Position numbers and translations under genes: made by a program. From positions 62,001 through 126,000 of the forward strand of contig NZ_JAUORH010000009.1 of the NCBI RefSeq assembly GCF_030547425.1: a stretch of DNA of 64,000 nt. Direction: 5' to 3'. This DNA comes from Tenacibaculum sp. 1_MG-2023 (GTDB lineage: Bacteria > Bacteroidota > Bacteroidia > Flavobacteriales > Flavobacteriaceae). Positions 7,498 through 15,849 of the stretch are shown here, in pieces (position 1 is the stretch's first letter; each line of letters starts with the position of its first letter). The notes beneath the pieces were generated by a model that had not been told where the DNA came from, searched no databases, and was given only the letters and a program-made list of their open reading frames with translations.

Positions 7498-10400
7498 ATG
7501 GAACAAATAACTCCCTATAAACCTAAACACAAAGTACGAATTGTAACTGCGGCTTCTTTATTTGATGGACACGACGCTGCCATTAATATTATGCGCCGAA
7601 TTATTCAATCTACTGGGGTTGAAGTAATTCACTTAGGACACGATAGAAGCGTTGAAGAAGTAGTAAACTGTGCTATTCAAGAAGACGCAAATGCAATTGC
7701 TATGACTTCGTATCAAGGTGGACATAATGAGTACTTTAAGTACATGTACGATTTATTGCAAGAAAAAGGAGCTGGACATATTAAAATATTTGGTGGTGGT
7801 GGTGGAGTAATTCTACCAGAGGAAATCAAAGAATTGATGGACTACGGAATTACTCGTATTTACTCTCCTGATGATGGTCGTGAATTAGGATTACAAGGAA
7901 TGATTAACGATTTAGTGCAACAATCAGACTTTGCTATCGGAGATTCACTAAACGGTGAGGTAAATAAATTAGCAGATAAAGAAGTGGGGAGTATTGCTCG
8001 CGTAATTTCTGCTGCGGAGAACTTCCCAGAAGTTGCCAAAGATGCTTTAGATGCTATTCACGAAAAAAATAAAAATTCTAAAACTCCGGTTTTAGGAATT
8101 ACGGGTACGGGTGGTGCTGGTAAATCGAGTTTAGTGGACGAATTAGTTCGTCGTTTCTTAATTGATTTCCCAAACAAAACTATCGGATTAATTTCTGTTG
8201 ATCCTTCAAAAAGAAAAACAGGTGGTGCTTTGTTAGGAGACCGTATTCGTATGAATGCCATCAACAATGAACGTGTATATATGCGTTCATTAGCTACACG
8301 CCAGTCAAACTTAGCCTTATCTAAATACGTAAACGAAGCAGTAGAAGTTTTAAAAGCTGCTGAATTTGACTTAATCATTTTAGAAACTTCAGGTATTGGA
8401 CAATCAGATACAGAGATTATCGAACATTCTGATACTTCTTTATATGTAATGACACCTGAATTTGGTGCTGCAACACAGTTAGAAAAAATCGACATGCTTG
8501 ATTTTGCTGATTTAGTAGCCATCAACAAATTTGATAAAAGAGGTGCTTTAGATGCCTTACGTGATGTAAAGAAACAATACATGCGTAACAATAATTTATG
8601 GGATGTTCACATGGATGACATGCCTGTTTTTGGAACGATTGCATCTCAATTCAACGATCCAGGAATGAATTCGTTGTATAAAGCGATTATGGACAAACTG
8701 GTTGAAAAAACAGGTGTCGATCTACAATCTACTTTTGAAATTACGAAAGAAATGTCTGAAAAGATATTTGTAATTCCTCCAAGTAGAACGCGTTATTTAT
8801 CTGAAATTTCAGAAAACAATCGCGCATACGATAAAAAAGTTGATGAGCAAGAAAAAGTAGCTCAGAAACTTTACGGAGTTTATCAAACCATCTTATCTGT
8901 CATTCCGAACGAAGTAACAGAATCTTTCCTTACAAAAAATGGCATTGATCAAGATGAAATTCAGAAACAAGTTCAAGAAGAAGAGCTACCGTTTGTAAAA
9001 TTATTATTTGCTCAATTTGATAAAATAAAACTGAATCTTGACCCACATAACTGGGAAGTTATTTTAAACTGGCAAGACAAAGTAAAAAAATACAAAGATC
9101 CTATTTACTCGTTTAAAGTACGTGATAAGGAAATTAAAATAGAAACACATACAGAGTCACTTTCGCACACACAAATTCCGAAAGTAGCGTTACCAAAATA
9201 CCAAGCTTGGGGTGATTTATTACGCTGGAATTTACAAGAAAATGTTCCAGGAGAATTCCCTTATGCTTCAGGATTATACCCATTTAAACGTACTGGAGAA
9301 GATCCAACACGTATGTTTGCTGGTGAAGGTGGACCTGAGCGTACCAACCGTCGTTTCCACTATGTTAGTTTAGGTATGCCTGCTAAGCGTTTATCTACTG
9401 CATTTGACTCGGTTACATTATATGGAAACGATCCAGGACACAGACCTGATATTTATGGTAAAATTGGAAATGCTGGGGTATCTATTTGTTGTTTAGATGA
9501 TGCTAAAAAATTATACTCTGGTTTTGATTTAAGTCACGCCATGACTTCGGTTTCTATGACCATCAACGGTCCTGCTCCGATGTTATTAGGGTTCTTTATG
9601 AATGCTGCGATTGATCAGAATTGTGAAAAATACATCAAAGAGCATAAATTAGAGAAAAAGGTTGAAGCAAAGCTTAAAGAATTATATGACAATAAAGGTA
9701 TAGAACGTCCTAAATATAATGGTGATTTACCAGAAGGTAATGACGGATTAGGGTTACTACTTTTAGGTGTTACAGGTGATCAAATTTTACCTGCGGATGT
9801 ATACGCTGAAATTAAAGCAAATACTTTAGCACAAGTACGTGGTACAGTTCAAGCAGATATTTTAAAAGAAGATCAAGCACAAAACACGTGTATTTTCTCT
9901 ACCGAGTTTGCCTTACGTTTAATGGGTGATGTACAAGAATATTTTATTGAGAAAAATGTCCGTAATTTCTACTCAGTATCTATCTCAGGATATCATATTG
10001 CAGAAGCTGGAGCAAACCCAATTACACAATTAGCCTTGACCTTAGCGAATGGATTCACTTACGTAGAATACTACTTATCTAGAGGAATGGACATTAATAA
10101 GTTTGGACCAAACTTATCGTTCTTCTTCTCTAATGGTATTGATCCTGAATATGCAGTAATTGGTCGTGTAGCTCGTAAAATTTGGGCGAAAGCTTTAAAA
10201 CACAAATACGGTGCGAACCCAAGAGCGCAAATGTTAAAATATCATATTCAAACTTCTGGACGTTCATTACACGCGCAAGAAATTGATTTTAATGATATCC
10301 GTACAACACTACAAGCGTTATATGCGATTTACGATAACTGTAACTCGTTACACACAAATGCGTATGATGAGGCGATTACAACACCTACAGAAGAATCGGT

Positions 10401-10938
10401 ACGTCGTGCCATGGCAATTCAATTAATCATCAATAAAGAATTAGGATTAGCTAAAAATGAAAATCCAATTCAAGGTTCTTTCATTATTGAAGAATTGACT
10501 GACTTAGTTGAGGAAGCAGTATTAACTGAGTTCGATAGAATTACAGAACGTGGTGGAGTATTAGGAGCAATGGAAACGATGTACCAACGTTCTAAGATTC
10601 AAGAAGAGAGTTTATACTACGAGACCTTAAAACATACAGGTGAATTCCCAATTATTGGAGTAAACACCTTCTTAAGTTCTAAAGGTTCTCCAACGGTTAC
10701 TCCACAAGAGGTGATTCGTGCAACAGAAGAGGAAAAACAATTCCAAATCAAAACGAAAGAAAACTTAAACAAAGCGCATGAAGATAAAATAGAACAACTT
10801 TTATCTGAAATGCAATCGGCAGCTATTAACAATCAAAATCTTTTTGAAAAATTAATGGATGCTACTAAAGTTTGTTCGTTGGGTCAAATTACTGCTTCAT
10901 TGTTTGAAGTAGGTGGTCAATACAGACGAAACATGTAA
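7498..10938 (+). CDS. icmF: Fused isobutyryl-CoA mutase IcmF (B12 domain + MeaI GTPase + mutase)
   Basis: 1146 residues in the order typical for IcmF. Residues about 12-145 are the B12-binding domain with '[10 protein letters not shown]' (H25 as lower axial ligand) and 'TSYQGGH'. Residues about 195-430 are a MeaB/ArgK-like G-protein chaperone with Walker A 'GTGGAGKSS' and '[14 protein letters not shown]'. Residues about 570-1146 are the acyl-CoA mutase barrel ('[20 protein letters not shown]', '[27 protein letters not shown]', '[16 protein letters not shown]', '[17 protein letters not shown]'). It interconverts isobutyryl-CoA and n-butyryl-CoA (or related acyl-CoAs) with adenosylcobalamin; the exact substrate is inferred from the architecture. 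B12 dependence links it to the riboswitch at 33.9 kb. Followed by a terminator. Confidence 0.95.
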   Translation: MEQITPYKPKHKVRIVTAASLFDGHDAAINIMRRIIQSTGVEVIHLGHDRSVEEVVNCAIQEDANAIAMTSYQGGHNEYFKYMYDLLQEKGAGHIKIFGGGGGVILPEEIKELMDYGITRIYSPDDGRELGLQGMINDLVQQSDFAIGDSLNGEVNKLADKEVGSIARVISAAENFPEVAKDALDAIHEKNKNSKTPVLGITGTGGAGKSSLVDELVRRFLIDFPNKTIGLISVDPSKRKTGGALLGDRIRMNAINNERVYMRSLATRQSNLALSKYVNEAVEVLKAAEFDLIILETSGIGQSDTEIIEHSDTSLYVMTPEFGAATQLEKIDMLDFADLVAINKFDKRGALDALRDVKKQYMRNNNLWDVHMDDMPVFGTIASQFNDPGMNSLYKAIMDKLVEKTGVDLQSTFEITKEMSEKIFVIPPSRTRYLSEISENNRAYDKKVDEQEKVAQKLYGVYQTILSVIPNEVTESFLTKNGIDQDEIQKQVQEEELPFVKLLFAQFDKIKLNLDPHNWEVILNWQDKVKKYKDPIYSFKVRDKEIKIETHTESLSHTQIPKVALPKYQAWGDLLRWNLQENVPGEFPYASGLYPFKRTGEDPTRMFAGEGGPERTNRRFHYVSLGMPAKRLSTAFDSVTLYGNDPGHRPDIYGKIGNAGVSICCLDDAKKLYSGFDLSHAMTSVSMTINGPAPMLLGFFMNAAIDQNCEKYIKEHKLEKKVEAKLKELYDNKGIERPKYNGDLPEGNDGLGLLLLGVTGDQILPADVYAEIKANTLAQVRGTVQADILKEDQAQNTCIFSTEFALRLMGDVQEYFIEKNVRNFYSVSISGYHIAEAGANPITQLALTLANGFTYVEYYLSRGMDINKFGPNLSFFFSNGIDPEYAVIGRVARKIWAKALKHKYGANPRAQMLKYHIQTSGRSLHAQEIDFNDIRTTLQALYAIYDNCNSLHTNAYDEAITTPTEESVRRAMAIQLIINKELGLAKNENPIQGSFIIEELTDLVEEAVLTEFDRITERGGVLGAMETMYQRSKIQEESLYYETLKHTGEFPIIGVNTFLSSKGSPTVTPQEVIRATEEEKQFQIKTKENLNKAHEDKIEQLLSEMQSAAINNQNLFEKLMDATKVCSLGQITASLFEVGGQYRRNM

Positions 10939-10965
10939 GCAAACAATGTTTGCAGATAAATATTT

Positions 10966-10997
10966 AAAACCTTCACTTTTGTGGAGGTTTTTTTTAG
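10966..10997 (+). terminator. Rho-independent terminator after icmF
   Basis: Stem AAAACCTTCAC / GTGGAGGTTTT (one G-U pair), TTTT loop and a T8 tail, 28 bases after the icmF stop. Confidence 0.8.
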
Positions 10998-11061
10998 GCT
11001 TTTTTTCCTATAATTTGTAATGTTTTAGATAAAAATAGACGAATTGAAAAAATAAGATAAT

Positions 11062-11697
11062 ATGACCCTTAGAAATCAATTAAAAGAGCACGCTGATAAC
11101 AGTGCCAAAAACATACCTAAAGAAGCAAAAGATATAATGCTAGCTGGTATTGATAAACTAGAAAAAACTGATATTATAAAAAACGCAACAAAAAAAGGTG
11201 ATATTTTTCCTGATTTTTCTTTACCTAATGCAAAAGGAGAATTAACTTCTCTTAACGCGCTTCTTGAAAAAGGAAAAGTGGTAGTTACTTTTTATAGGGG
11301 TGGTTGGTGCCCTTATTGTAATCTTGCTTTAAAAGCATTACAAAATGTAGTACCGCAAATTAAAGAGAAAAATGCTACACTAGTTGCTGTTACTTCTGAA
11401 ACACCCGATAATACGCTTTCGGTTAAAGAAAAAAACGAGTTAGATTTCGAAATTTTAACTAGTAAAGACAACGGACTGGCAAGATCTTTAGGTTTAACCT
11501 ACAAGTTACCAGAAGAGCTAGCTGATTTATATAAAAAATTCGGAATAGACCTATTAGAAAGCCAAGGAAATAAAGCTAATGAGTTGCCTATTGCTGCAAC
11601 CTATATTATTGAAACCGATAAAAAAATAACTTACAGCTTTATTACTGAAGATTATAAATTAAGAGCAGAGCCTTCTGATATTGTTGCTGCACTTTAA
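11062..11697 (+). CDS. Peroxiredoxin-like AhpC/TSA-family protein
   Basis: 211 residues with a thioredoxin fold. The core holds 'KGDIFPDFSLPNAKGE', 'KGKVVVTFYRGGWCPYCNLALKAL' with a CPYC motif near residue 83, and 'IAATYIIETDKKITYSFITEDYKLRAEPSDIV'. The R-G-G-W-C-P-Y-C pattern is that of the peroxiredoxin-like AhpC/TSA family that reduces peroxides or disulfides with thiols. No signal peptide, so cytosolic. Stand-alone gene. Confidence 0.88.
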   Translation: MTLRNQLKEHADNSAKNIPKEAKDIMLAGIDKLEKTDIIKNATKKGDIFPDFSLPNAKGELTSLNALLEKGKVVVTFYRGGWCPYCNLALKALQNVVPQIKEKNATLVAVTSETPDNTLSVKEKNELDFEILTSKDNGLARSLGLTYKLPEELADLYKKFGIDLLESQGNKANELPIAATYIIETDKKITYSFITEDYKLRAEPSDIVAAL

Positions 11698-11714
11698 TTT
11701 ACTGATTTAAATTT

Positions 11715-11755
11715 TTAAAAAAAGTTAGCTCAAGTATTTGAGCTGACTTTTTTAT
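11715..11755. terminator. Terminator between convergent genes
   Basis: Stem AGCTCAA/TTGAGCT extended by AAAAAAGT and ACTTTTTT on either side with a GTAT loop; suits termination from both directions. Confidence 0.75.
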
Positions 11756-11778
11756 GTTAAAAGAATCGATTTTAATTA

Positions 11779-12153
11779 CTATTTATTTTCTATTTGTAAA
11801 GTAGCTTGTTTACTTGCTTTTCTTCCTTTTAAAAAAAAGAGAATAAAAAATATCATTACAACTCCTAAATAAATGGAGAACCCTCCTATTTTTGCACTTA
11901 AAGTTTCTACCAAATCTTTATAACTAGATAAACTATATATTTCTAAAATACGTAGTGCAAAACCAACATTTAATAAATAAAAACCAATTTTAAAAAGCTT
12001 ATTTGTAGCCATTGCAATTTCTACCTTTTGATGAAAAATATCTAACATAAATATTTTACTATTTTTAAAAAGGTGATATGATACAAACGTTGTTAATCCA
12101 ATTGCTATTGGTAAATAAATAATGTAGGCGATTAATTCTAATGAATTGTTCAT
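11779..12153 (-). CDS. Small integral membrane protein (paralogue of its neighbour)
   Basis: 124 residues with three hydrophobic segments and a basic tail. The middle holds 'KIGFYLLNVGFALRIL', which aligns with 'RIVYYLLNIGLIVWSL' in the upstream gene product, so the two look like diverged paralogues. Third gene in a minus-strand set of three membrane proteins behind a GbsR/MarR regulator; two bases separate it from the previous stop. Function unknown. Confidence 0.75.
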   Translation of the reverse strand: MNNSLELIAYIIYLPIAIGLTTFVSYHLFKNSKIFMLDIFHQKVEIAMATNKLFKIGFYLLNVGFALRILEIYSLSSYKDLVETLSAKIGGFSIYLGVVMIFFILFFLKGRKASKQATLQIENK

Positions 12154-12155
12154 AG

Positions 12156-12500
12156 TTATTGATTTTTAAAGTGTTTGTGAATTAAATAAACTGTATAAAT
12201 ATTGATAAAATGGAGTGAGGCAATTATAAGAATCATATAACTCAACCTCTTTGTTATTTCTAGTATTACTTCTTCTAAACTATTTATATGATTCATTGTA
12301 TTTAAACTCCAAACGATTAAACCAATGTTTAACAAATAATAAACTATTCTTAAAAGATTATTTATACCGTTTCCAAAATTGATTCTATCAGGAAAATAAT
12401 TTAGAATATATACTTGCCCATTTTTATAACAAGCCTCTCCTACCCAAAGAACAATTGTACTTGATAATAATAGGTATATCATATATGTGAATTGACTCAT
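12156..12500 (-). CDS. Small integral membrane protein (paralogue of its neighbour)
   Basis: 114 residues from the ATG at 12500, whose ATGA overlaps the stop of the preceding gene, a sign of translational coupling; a longer frame reaching 12566 is rejected for that reason. Three hydrophobic segments: 'MIYLLLSSTIVLWVG', 'LLRIVYYLLNIGLIVW', 'LSYMILIIASLHFINIYTV'. Related to the next protein of the operon. Function unknown. Confidence 0.75.
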   Translation of the reverse strand: MSQFTYMIYLLLSSTIVLWVGEACYKNGQVYILNYFPDRINFGNGINNLLRIVYYLLNIGLIVWSLNTMNHINSLEEVILEITKRLSYMILIIASLHFINIYTVYLIHKHFKNQ

Positions 12501-12868
12501 ATTTCTTTTTTTATCATTTCTAAAATATAAGTCCAATAAATTGATAAAATTACTGGTATAGCACATAATATGTAATAAATAATGTGGTTTTTGCCGATAT
12601 TATATTCACCAACAAAAAAACAAGCACTAAAAAAAAGCACAACTGACGTACCATAAATCAACATTAATTTCCGTTCAAACTTGCTAATAGTACCTGAATA
12701 AAATAAAGTGAGTAAGAATGAGAACACATGAAAGAATCCTATCATAAAGGCTAAAATAGCCGCTAAAGAGAGGAAATCATTTTTTAAAATTGATAAAATT
12801 AAGAGCACTAAAAATGGAATCATTAAAACTCTATTAATCCAGGTCATTATTGAGATATTTATTTTCAT
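12497..12868 (-). CDS. Four-helix integral membrane protein, unknown
   Basis: 123 residues with four hydrophobic stretches ('VLMIPFLVLLILSIL', 'LSLAAILAFMIGFFHVFSFLLTLF', 'LMLIYGTSVVLFFSACFFVG', 'HIIYYILCAIPVILSIYWTYIL') and basic ends. First membrane gene after the GbsR-type regulator (38 bases downstream). No family recognised. Confidence 0.72.
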   Translation of the reverse strand: MKINISIMTWINRVLMIPFLVLLILSILKNDFLSLAAILAFMIGFFHVFSFLLTLFYSGTISKFERKLMLIYGTSVVLFFSACFFVGEYNIGKNHIIYYILCAIPVILSIYWTYILEMIKKEI

Positions 12869-12906
12869 AGTTTCAGAAATATTTGAAAATTTTATTTTAA
12901 ATTTTT

Positions 12907-13413
12907 TTACTTTTTTATCATTTTTGTAAAACTTGATAATAACCAGTGCTCATCAGCCTTAATTGTTTTATCAAGAATAGTATTAACTGTATTTGTTACG
13001 GTAGATAAATCTTTCATTACTTTTTTAAACTCCATTGCTTCTTCAGAATTATCATTTACATTATTTTGTAACTCATTTAAAACATTTAAAACAGGTTCAA
13101 TTTCTCTTTTCTTACGCTCTTTGGTAACTTGTTTAAATAATTCCCAAATATCTTTATCAGCAACAAAAAACTCTTTACGCTCTCCTATTACAAACTCTTT
13201 ATTTACAATTCCCCAATCTATCAATGCTCTTACATTCATGTTTACGTTTCCTCTAGAAATTTTTAGAGTTTCCATAATAGCATCTGCAGACATCGGTTCG
13301 GTTGATACTAATAATAAAGCGTGTACTTGCGCCATTGTTTTATTAATTCCCCAACTTGTAGCTAAACTTCCCCAAGTATGAATGTATTTTAATTTTGCTT
13401 CATCTAAATTCAT
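12907..13413 (-). CDS. GbsR/MarR-family transcriptional regulator
   Basis: 168 residues with a winged helix at about 25-85: 'INKTMAQVHALLLVSTEPMSADAIMETLKISRGNVNMNVRALIDWGIV', then 'GERKEFFVADKDIWELFKQV' and a long C-terminal helix for dimerisation. This is the GbsR group of MarR-like repressors. It leads a minus-strand operon with three membrane proteins, which it probably controls. Ligand unknown. Confidence 0.9.
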   Translation of the reverse strand: MNLDEAKLKYIHTWGSLATSWGINKTMAQVHALLLVSTEPMSADAIMETLKISRGNVNMNVRALIDWGIVNKEFVIGERKEFFVADKDIWELFKQVTKERKKREIEPVLNVLNELQNNVNDNSEEAMEFKKVMKDLSTVTNTVNTILDKTIKADEHWLLSSFTKMIKK

Positions 13414-13532
13414 GTTACAAATATAATACTAATTATCAAACTTTCAATAATTACTGAAAATAAAATACTGAACTTTTTTAATTTATTTTGTAATACTTTT
13501 AATTAAACGAATACTAATTAATAAGAACAACT

Positions 13533-13706
13533 TTGAGTAACGATTTTTATATAACATCTATATTACCACATGCGGGTCTTATCATTAAGTTATGCAGGGC
13601 ATATACAGATTCACAACAAGATTTTGAAGACTTTTACCAAGAAGCTTGCTTACAAATTTGGAAAAGTAGAGATGCTTTTCAGGAAAAAAGCGAAAGTAAT
13701 TTTTAG
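13533..13706 (+). pseudogene. Truncated ECF sigma factor (sigma-70 region 2 only)
   Basis: The frame from a TTG at 13533 reads LSNDFYITSILPHAGLIIK, then a run with 'CRAYTDSQQDFEDFYQEACLQIW' style residues and 'SRDAFQEKSES', and stops at 13704-13706. This is the N-terminal region-2 core of a flavobacterial RNA polymerase ECF sigma factor, which normally goes on as 'EWSTWVYRVALN' and then region 4. Both the rest of region 2 and region 4 are missing. Sequence of another gene begins at the break. Confidence 0.8.
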
Positions 13707-14076
13707 AAAAGACCCAACCACGCTAAGCAAACTAGCCTTAACAGGTAGCTTACCAACCGCATATATTAAATGGTTAGAAGTAGTTAAAAAGTTTTACACA
13801 GTTGTAACCAACGACACAGACATTCAAACAAAACTCTTACGATTAAAGATAACTATAGAAGAAATAAATAACACCACCCAACAAATAACCAACTTAGAAC
13901 TAGCAAGAGCAACCTATTTACAAGAAAAAGGAGAAAGTCAAGATGCAACAAAAGCAAAAGACAAAGCCTTCAGTGAAATAGACGATTGGATGAGTGAATT
14001 TTATGCAGTAGCTAAAATAGCACTAGAAGACAACCCACAACTTTTAGAATCAATAGGTAAATTTGTAAGAAGTTAA
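13704..14076 (+). pseudogene. Orphan C-terminal gene fragment fused out of frame behind the sigma remnant
   Basis: From about 13704 a different frame carries a coherent sequence, 'RKDPTTLSKLALTGSLPTAYIKW...', then a helical, Glu/Lys-rich stretch and the end 'EDNPQLLESIGKFVRS'. This looks like the C-terminal 120 residues of a flavobacterial hypothetical protein. A continuous ORF from an ATG at 13570 exists, but its first 46 residues are just the sigma gene read out of frame, so it is a chimera and not a proper gene. Confidence 0.6.
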
Positions 14077-14107
14077 ACTTTCAACTAACACATTACAACT
14101 CTCATTC

Positions 14108-14132
14108 TGACCCGTCCTAAAAAACCGTTACA
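14108..14132 (+). repeat. IS3 left inverted repeat
   Basis: Starts TGACCCGTCCTAAAAAACCG and ends TTACA; pairs with 15464-15488. The 13-mer CCGTCCTAAAAAA in it recurs in direct orientation just outside the right end at 15490-15502. Confidence 0.8.
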
Positions 14133-14155
14133 GTTTTTATTAGGATTAAAAATAG

Positions 14156-15055
14156 TTAAAACACAGATAAGACAGCTGTCTTATCTGTGTTTTTGTTTTT
14201 ATAGGTTTTTATTCTGATTTTATTTTGTTTATGCATTTGTATTGGAGTTAGCATTTGACATGATAAATGTGGTCTTTTGGTATTATAAACATCAACACTT
14301 TGTTTTACTATAGTTTTCATCATTTTAATACTAATTGTATCCGTATTGATTAAAAATTCTTGTTTTAAAATTCCATTGATTCTCTCAGCCACTGCATTTT
14401 GATATGGATCATACGATTCTGTCATACTACATCGAACCTTATTCCTGTCAAGGATCTTTTGATACTGATTACTACAATATTGCAATCCTCTGTCAAAATG
14501 ATGTATCAAGGCTTCTTTCGGATATCTCCTGTTTCTAGTAGCTTGTTTTAATGCTTTTATAGAACTCTCTACAGCTAAAGTATTTGATACATAATATCCA
14601 ACTACCATCTTAGAATAAGCATCTGTAATAAGAGATAAATACATTGGATTACTTCTGTTACCTACATAAGTGATGTCTGCTACCCAAACTTGTTCTGGTC
14701 TTTCTATATTTAGACCCTCTATCAAGTTTTTATGTTTTCTAAAACGATGATGAGAGTTGGTAGTTATATGATAACTTCGTTTAGGCTTTATCAACATATG
14801 ATTGGCTTTTAAAATAGAAAACAAACGATCTCTTCCAACACTCAACTTCTGTAATGGTTCTTTTAAGATATGATACAATTTTCTTGTGCCAATACGCGGT
14901 TGATCCATCCGAACACGCTGAACTAACTCTGTTACTTGTTTAGCAATAGATTGTCGTTTTTGTTTTGATCGTATGGCTCGATAATATACTTGCCTGCTAA
15001 CCCCAAGTAACTCGCAAGTAGATGAGATACTCTCTCTATAATGTATTTTAAACAT
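14156..15055 (-). CDS. IS3-family transposase OrfB (DDE integrase)
   Basis: 299 residues. N-terminal HTH_21-like region ('CELLGVSRQVYYRAIRSKQ', 'IGTRKLYHIL'), then an rve integrase core with the catalytic triad: D in 'VWVADITYVG', D in 'LIHHFDRGLQYCS', E in 'NAVAERINGILKQE'. It catalyses strand transfer. ATG 15055 lies 5 bases after the orfA stop, but the frame is open upstream and in the -1 register of orfA, so the active product is probably the OrfAB fusion. The 3' end of the gene carries a 36-bp palindrome. Confidence 0.93.
   Translation of the reverse strand: MFKIHYRESISSTCELLGVSRQVYYRAIRSKQKRQSIAKQVTELVQRVRMDQPRIGTRKLYHILKEPLQKLSVGRDRLFSILKANHMLIKPKRSYHITTNSHHRFRKHKNLIEGLNIERPEQVWVADITYVGNRSNPMYLSLITDAYSKMVVGYYVSNTLAVESSIKALKQATRNRRYPKEALIHHFDRGLQYCSNQYQKILDRNKVRCSMTESYDPYQNAVAERINGILKQEFLINTDTISIKMMKTIVKQSVDVYNTKRPHLSCQMLTPIQMHKQNKIRIKTYKNKNTDKTAVLSVF
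14158..14193. terminator. 36-bp perfect palindrome at the 3' end of orfB
   Basis: AAAACACAGATAAGACAG-type arm followed by its exact complement CTGTCTTATCTGTGTTT, centre at 14175/14176, then TTTTGTTTTT on the plus strand. It could end transposase transcription and block transcription entering the element. Confidence 0.6.
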
Positions 15056-15060
15056 ATCAA

Positions 15061-15447
15061 TTACTTGGGGTTGGAGTTTTTTCTGATAGGGATATTAAAT
15101 TCTTTTTCCGCTAAGTCAATCATCATATCAAACAGAATAACATCCTTATCAGCACGTTCAGCCAAATGTTCTGCACGTGCTTTCTGTTTCTCTAAGAGTT
15201 TGATCTTTTCTTCTAATTCTAAAATCTTTTGTTCGGGAGTCTTTGACATAGAAAGTGGAGTTTGATTCTGCCAATCAAAGTTACCATATTTTTTTAACCA
15301 AGTTCTGATAGTAGCTCCTGATTGAATACCATATTTAGATAGAGCTTGGGTACGCGTGAGCAAACCTTGCTCAACCTCTTGAACTACTTGAAGTTTGAAA
15401 GACAAGGAATAGTCTTTCTGAGTACGTTTTACATAAGTTGTTTTCAT
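15061..15447 (-). CDS. IS3-family transposase OrfA (HTH and leucine zipper)
   Basis: 128 residues from ATG 15447; the frame is open to 15489 but that part is the inverted repeat. It holds an HTH_Tnp_1-type domain ('KDYSLSFKLQVVQEVEQGL', 'TRTQALSKYGIQSGATIRTWLKKYG') and a coiled coil with heptads ('KILELEEKIKLLEKQKARAE'). The 3' end holds A-AAA-AAC (codons R-K-N), a classical -1 slippery heptamer, just before the stop. Confidence 0.9.
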   Translation of the reverse strand: MKTTYVKRTQKDYSLSFKLQVVQEVEQGLLTRTQALSKYGIQSGATIRTWLKKYGNFDWQNQTPLSMSKTPEQKILELEEKIKLLEKQKARAEHLAERADKDVILFDMMIDLAEKEFNIPIRKNSNPK

Positions 15448-15463
15448 TACACTTGAATTTTTG

Positions 15464-15488
15464 TGTAACGATATTTCAGGACGGGACA
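15464..15488 (-). repeat. IS3 right inverted repeat
   Basis: Read on the minus strand it starts TGTCCCGTCCTGAAATATCG and ends TTACA, the partner of 14108-14132. Confidence 0.8.
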
Positions 15489-15849
15489 TCCGTCCTAAAA
15501 AAGCAGTTAAAAGGTAATACCTTTTAACTGCTTTTTTTGTTTCAACAACAAGTAAATTACTACCTACAATACTTACAAATACTTCATTTAAAAAATTATC
15601 TTTGTCATCAATCTTAAACCCTCTGATTTAAAATATTAAAAATCTAGTTTTGTATAACTTTTTAACATCCAAAAAACTACTGTTAGAAATGAGAACTTAT
15701 TCTAAAGACATTAAAGAATTTGAAAAAAATAAGCGTTTAAAAATAAAGTAAATCATGAGTGTTTTTTAGGTAAAAAAAACAATATATAACAAACAATAAT
15801 TAAAATCATTTTTTGTTATATCTCCACTAACTAAACTAAAAATTAATTT
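15489..15849. other. Intergenic region between the IS element and the DUF1800 operon
   Basis: It begins with a second copy of the 13-mer CCGTCCTAAAAAA (15490-15502) and a long terminator-like palindrome (15497-15537). A 20-codon ORF at 15689-15751 has no recognisable match and is not called. Near the operon start there is an inverted repeat (ATATAACAAA at 15784-15793 and TTTGTTATAT at 15812-15821). Confidence 0.5.
15497..15537. terminator. Perfect 19-bp stem terminator flanking the IS right end
   Basis: Arms 15497-15515 and 15519-15537 (ACCTTTTAACTGCTTTTTT) are exact complements with a 3-base loop and A/T tracts. It may be the original terminator of the gene whose C-terminal fragment ends at 14076, now separated from it by the IS. 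Confidence 0.7.

Larger units (their letters stand above)
14108..15488 (-). mobile_element. IS3-family insertion sequence, complete
   Basis: About 1381 bp bounded by imperfect 25-bp inverted repeats: left TGACCCGTCCTAAAAAACC... at 14108-14132, right end (minus strand) TGTCCCGTCCTGAAATATC... at 15464-15488; about 21 of 25 positions agree. It holds orfA and orfB in the -1 relation. Flanking triplets are TTC and TCC, so no clean target duplication is seen. Both transposase frames look intact. Confidence 0.88.

Noticed and set aside
8058..8591. Minus-strand ORF of 177 codons
   Set aside because: Antisense shadow of the GTPase part of icmF, with no family features.
12501..12566. N-terminal extension of the 114-residue membrane protein
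   Set aside because: The ATGA coupling at 12497-12500 fits the shorter start, and the extension overlaps the previous gene.
13570..14076. Continuous 168-codon ORF as an intact gene
   Set aside because: Its first third is the sigma factor remnant read in the wrong frame; only the last 120 residues look like protein, so it is a chimera.
15689..15751. 20-codon ORF (MRTYSKDIKEFEKNKRLKIK)
   Set aside because: Too short, no match or partner; kept only as a note in the gap description.
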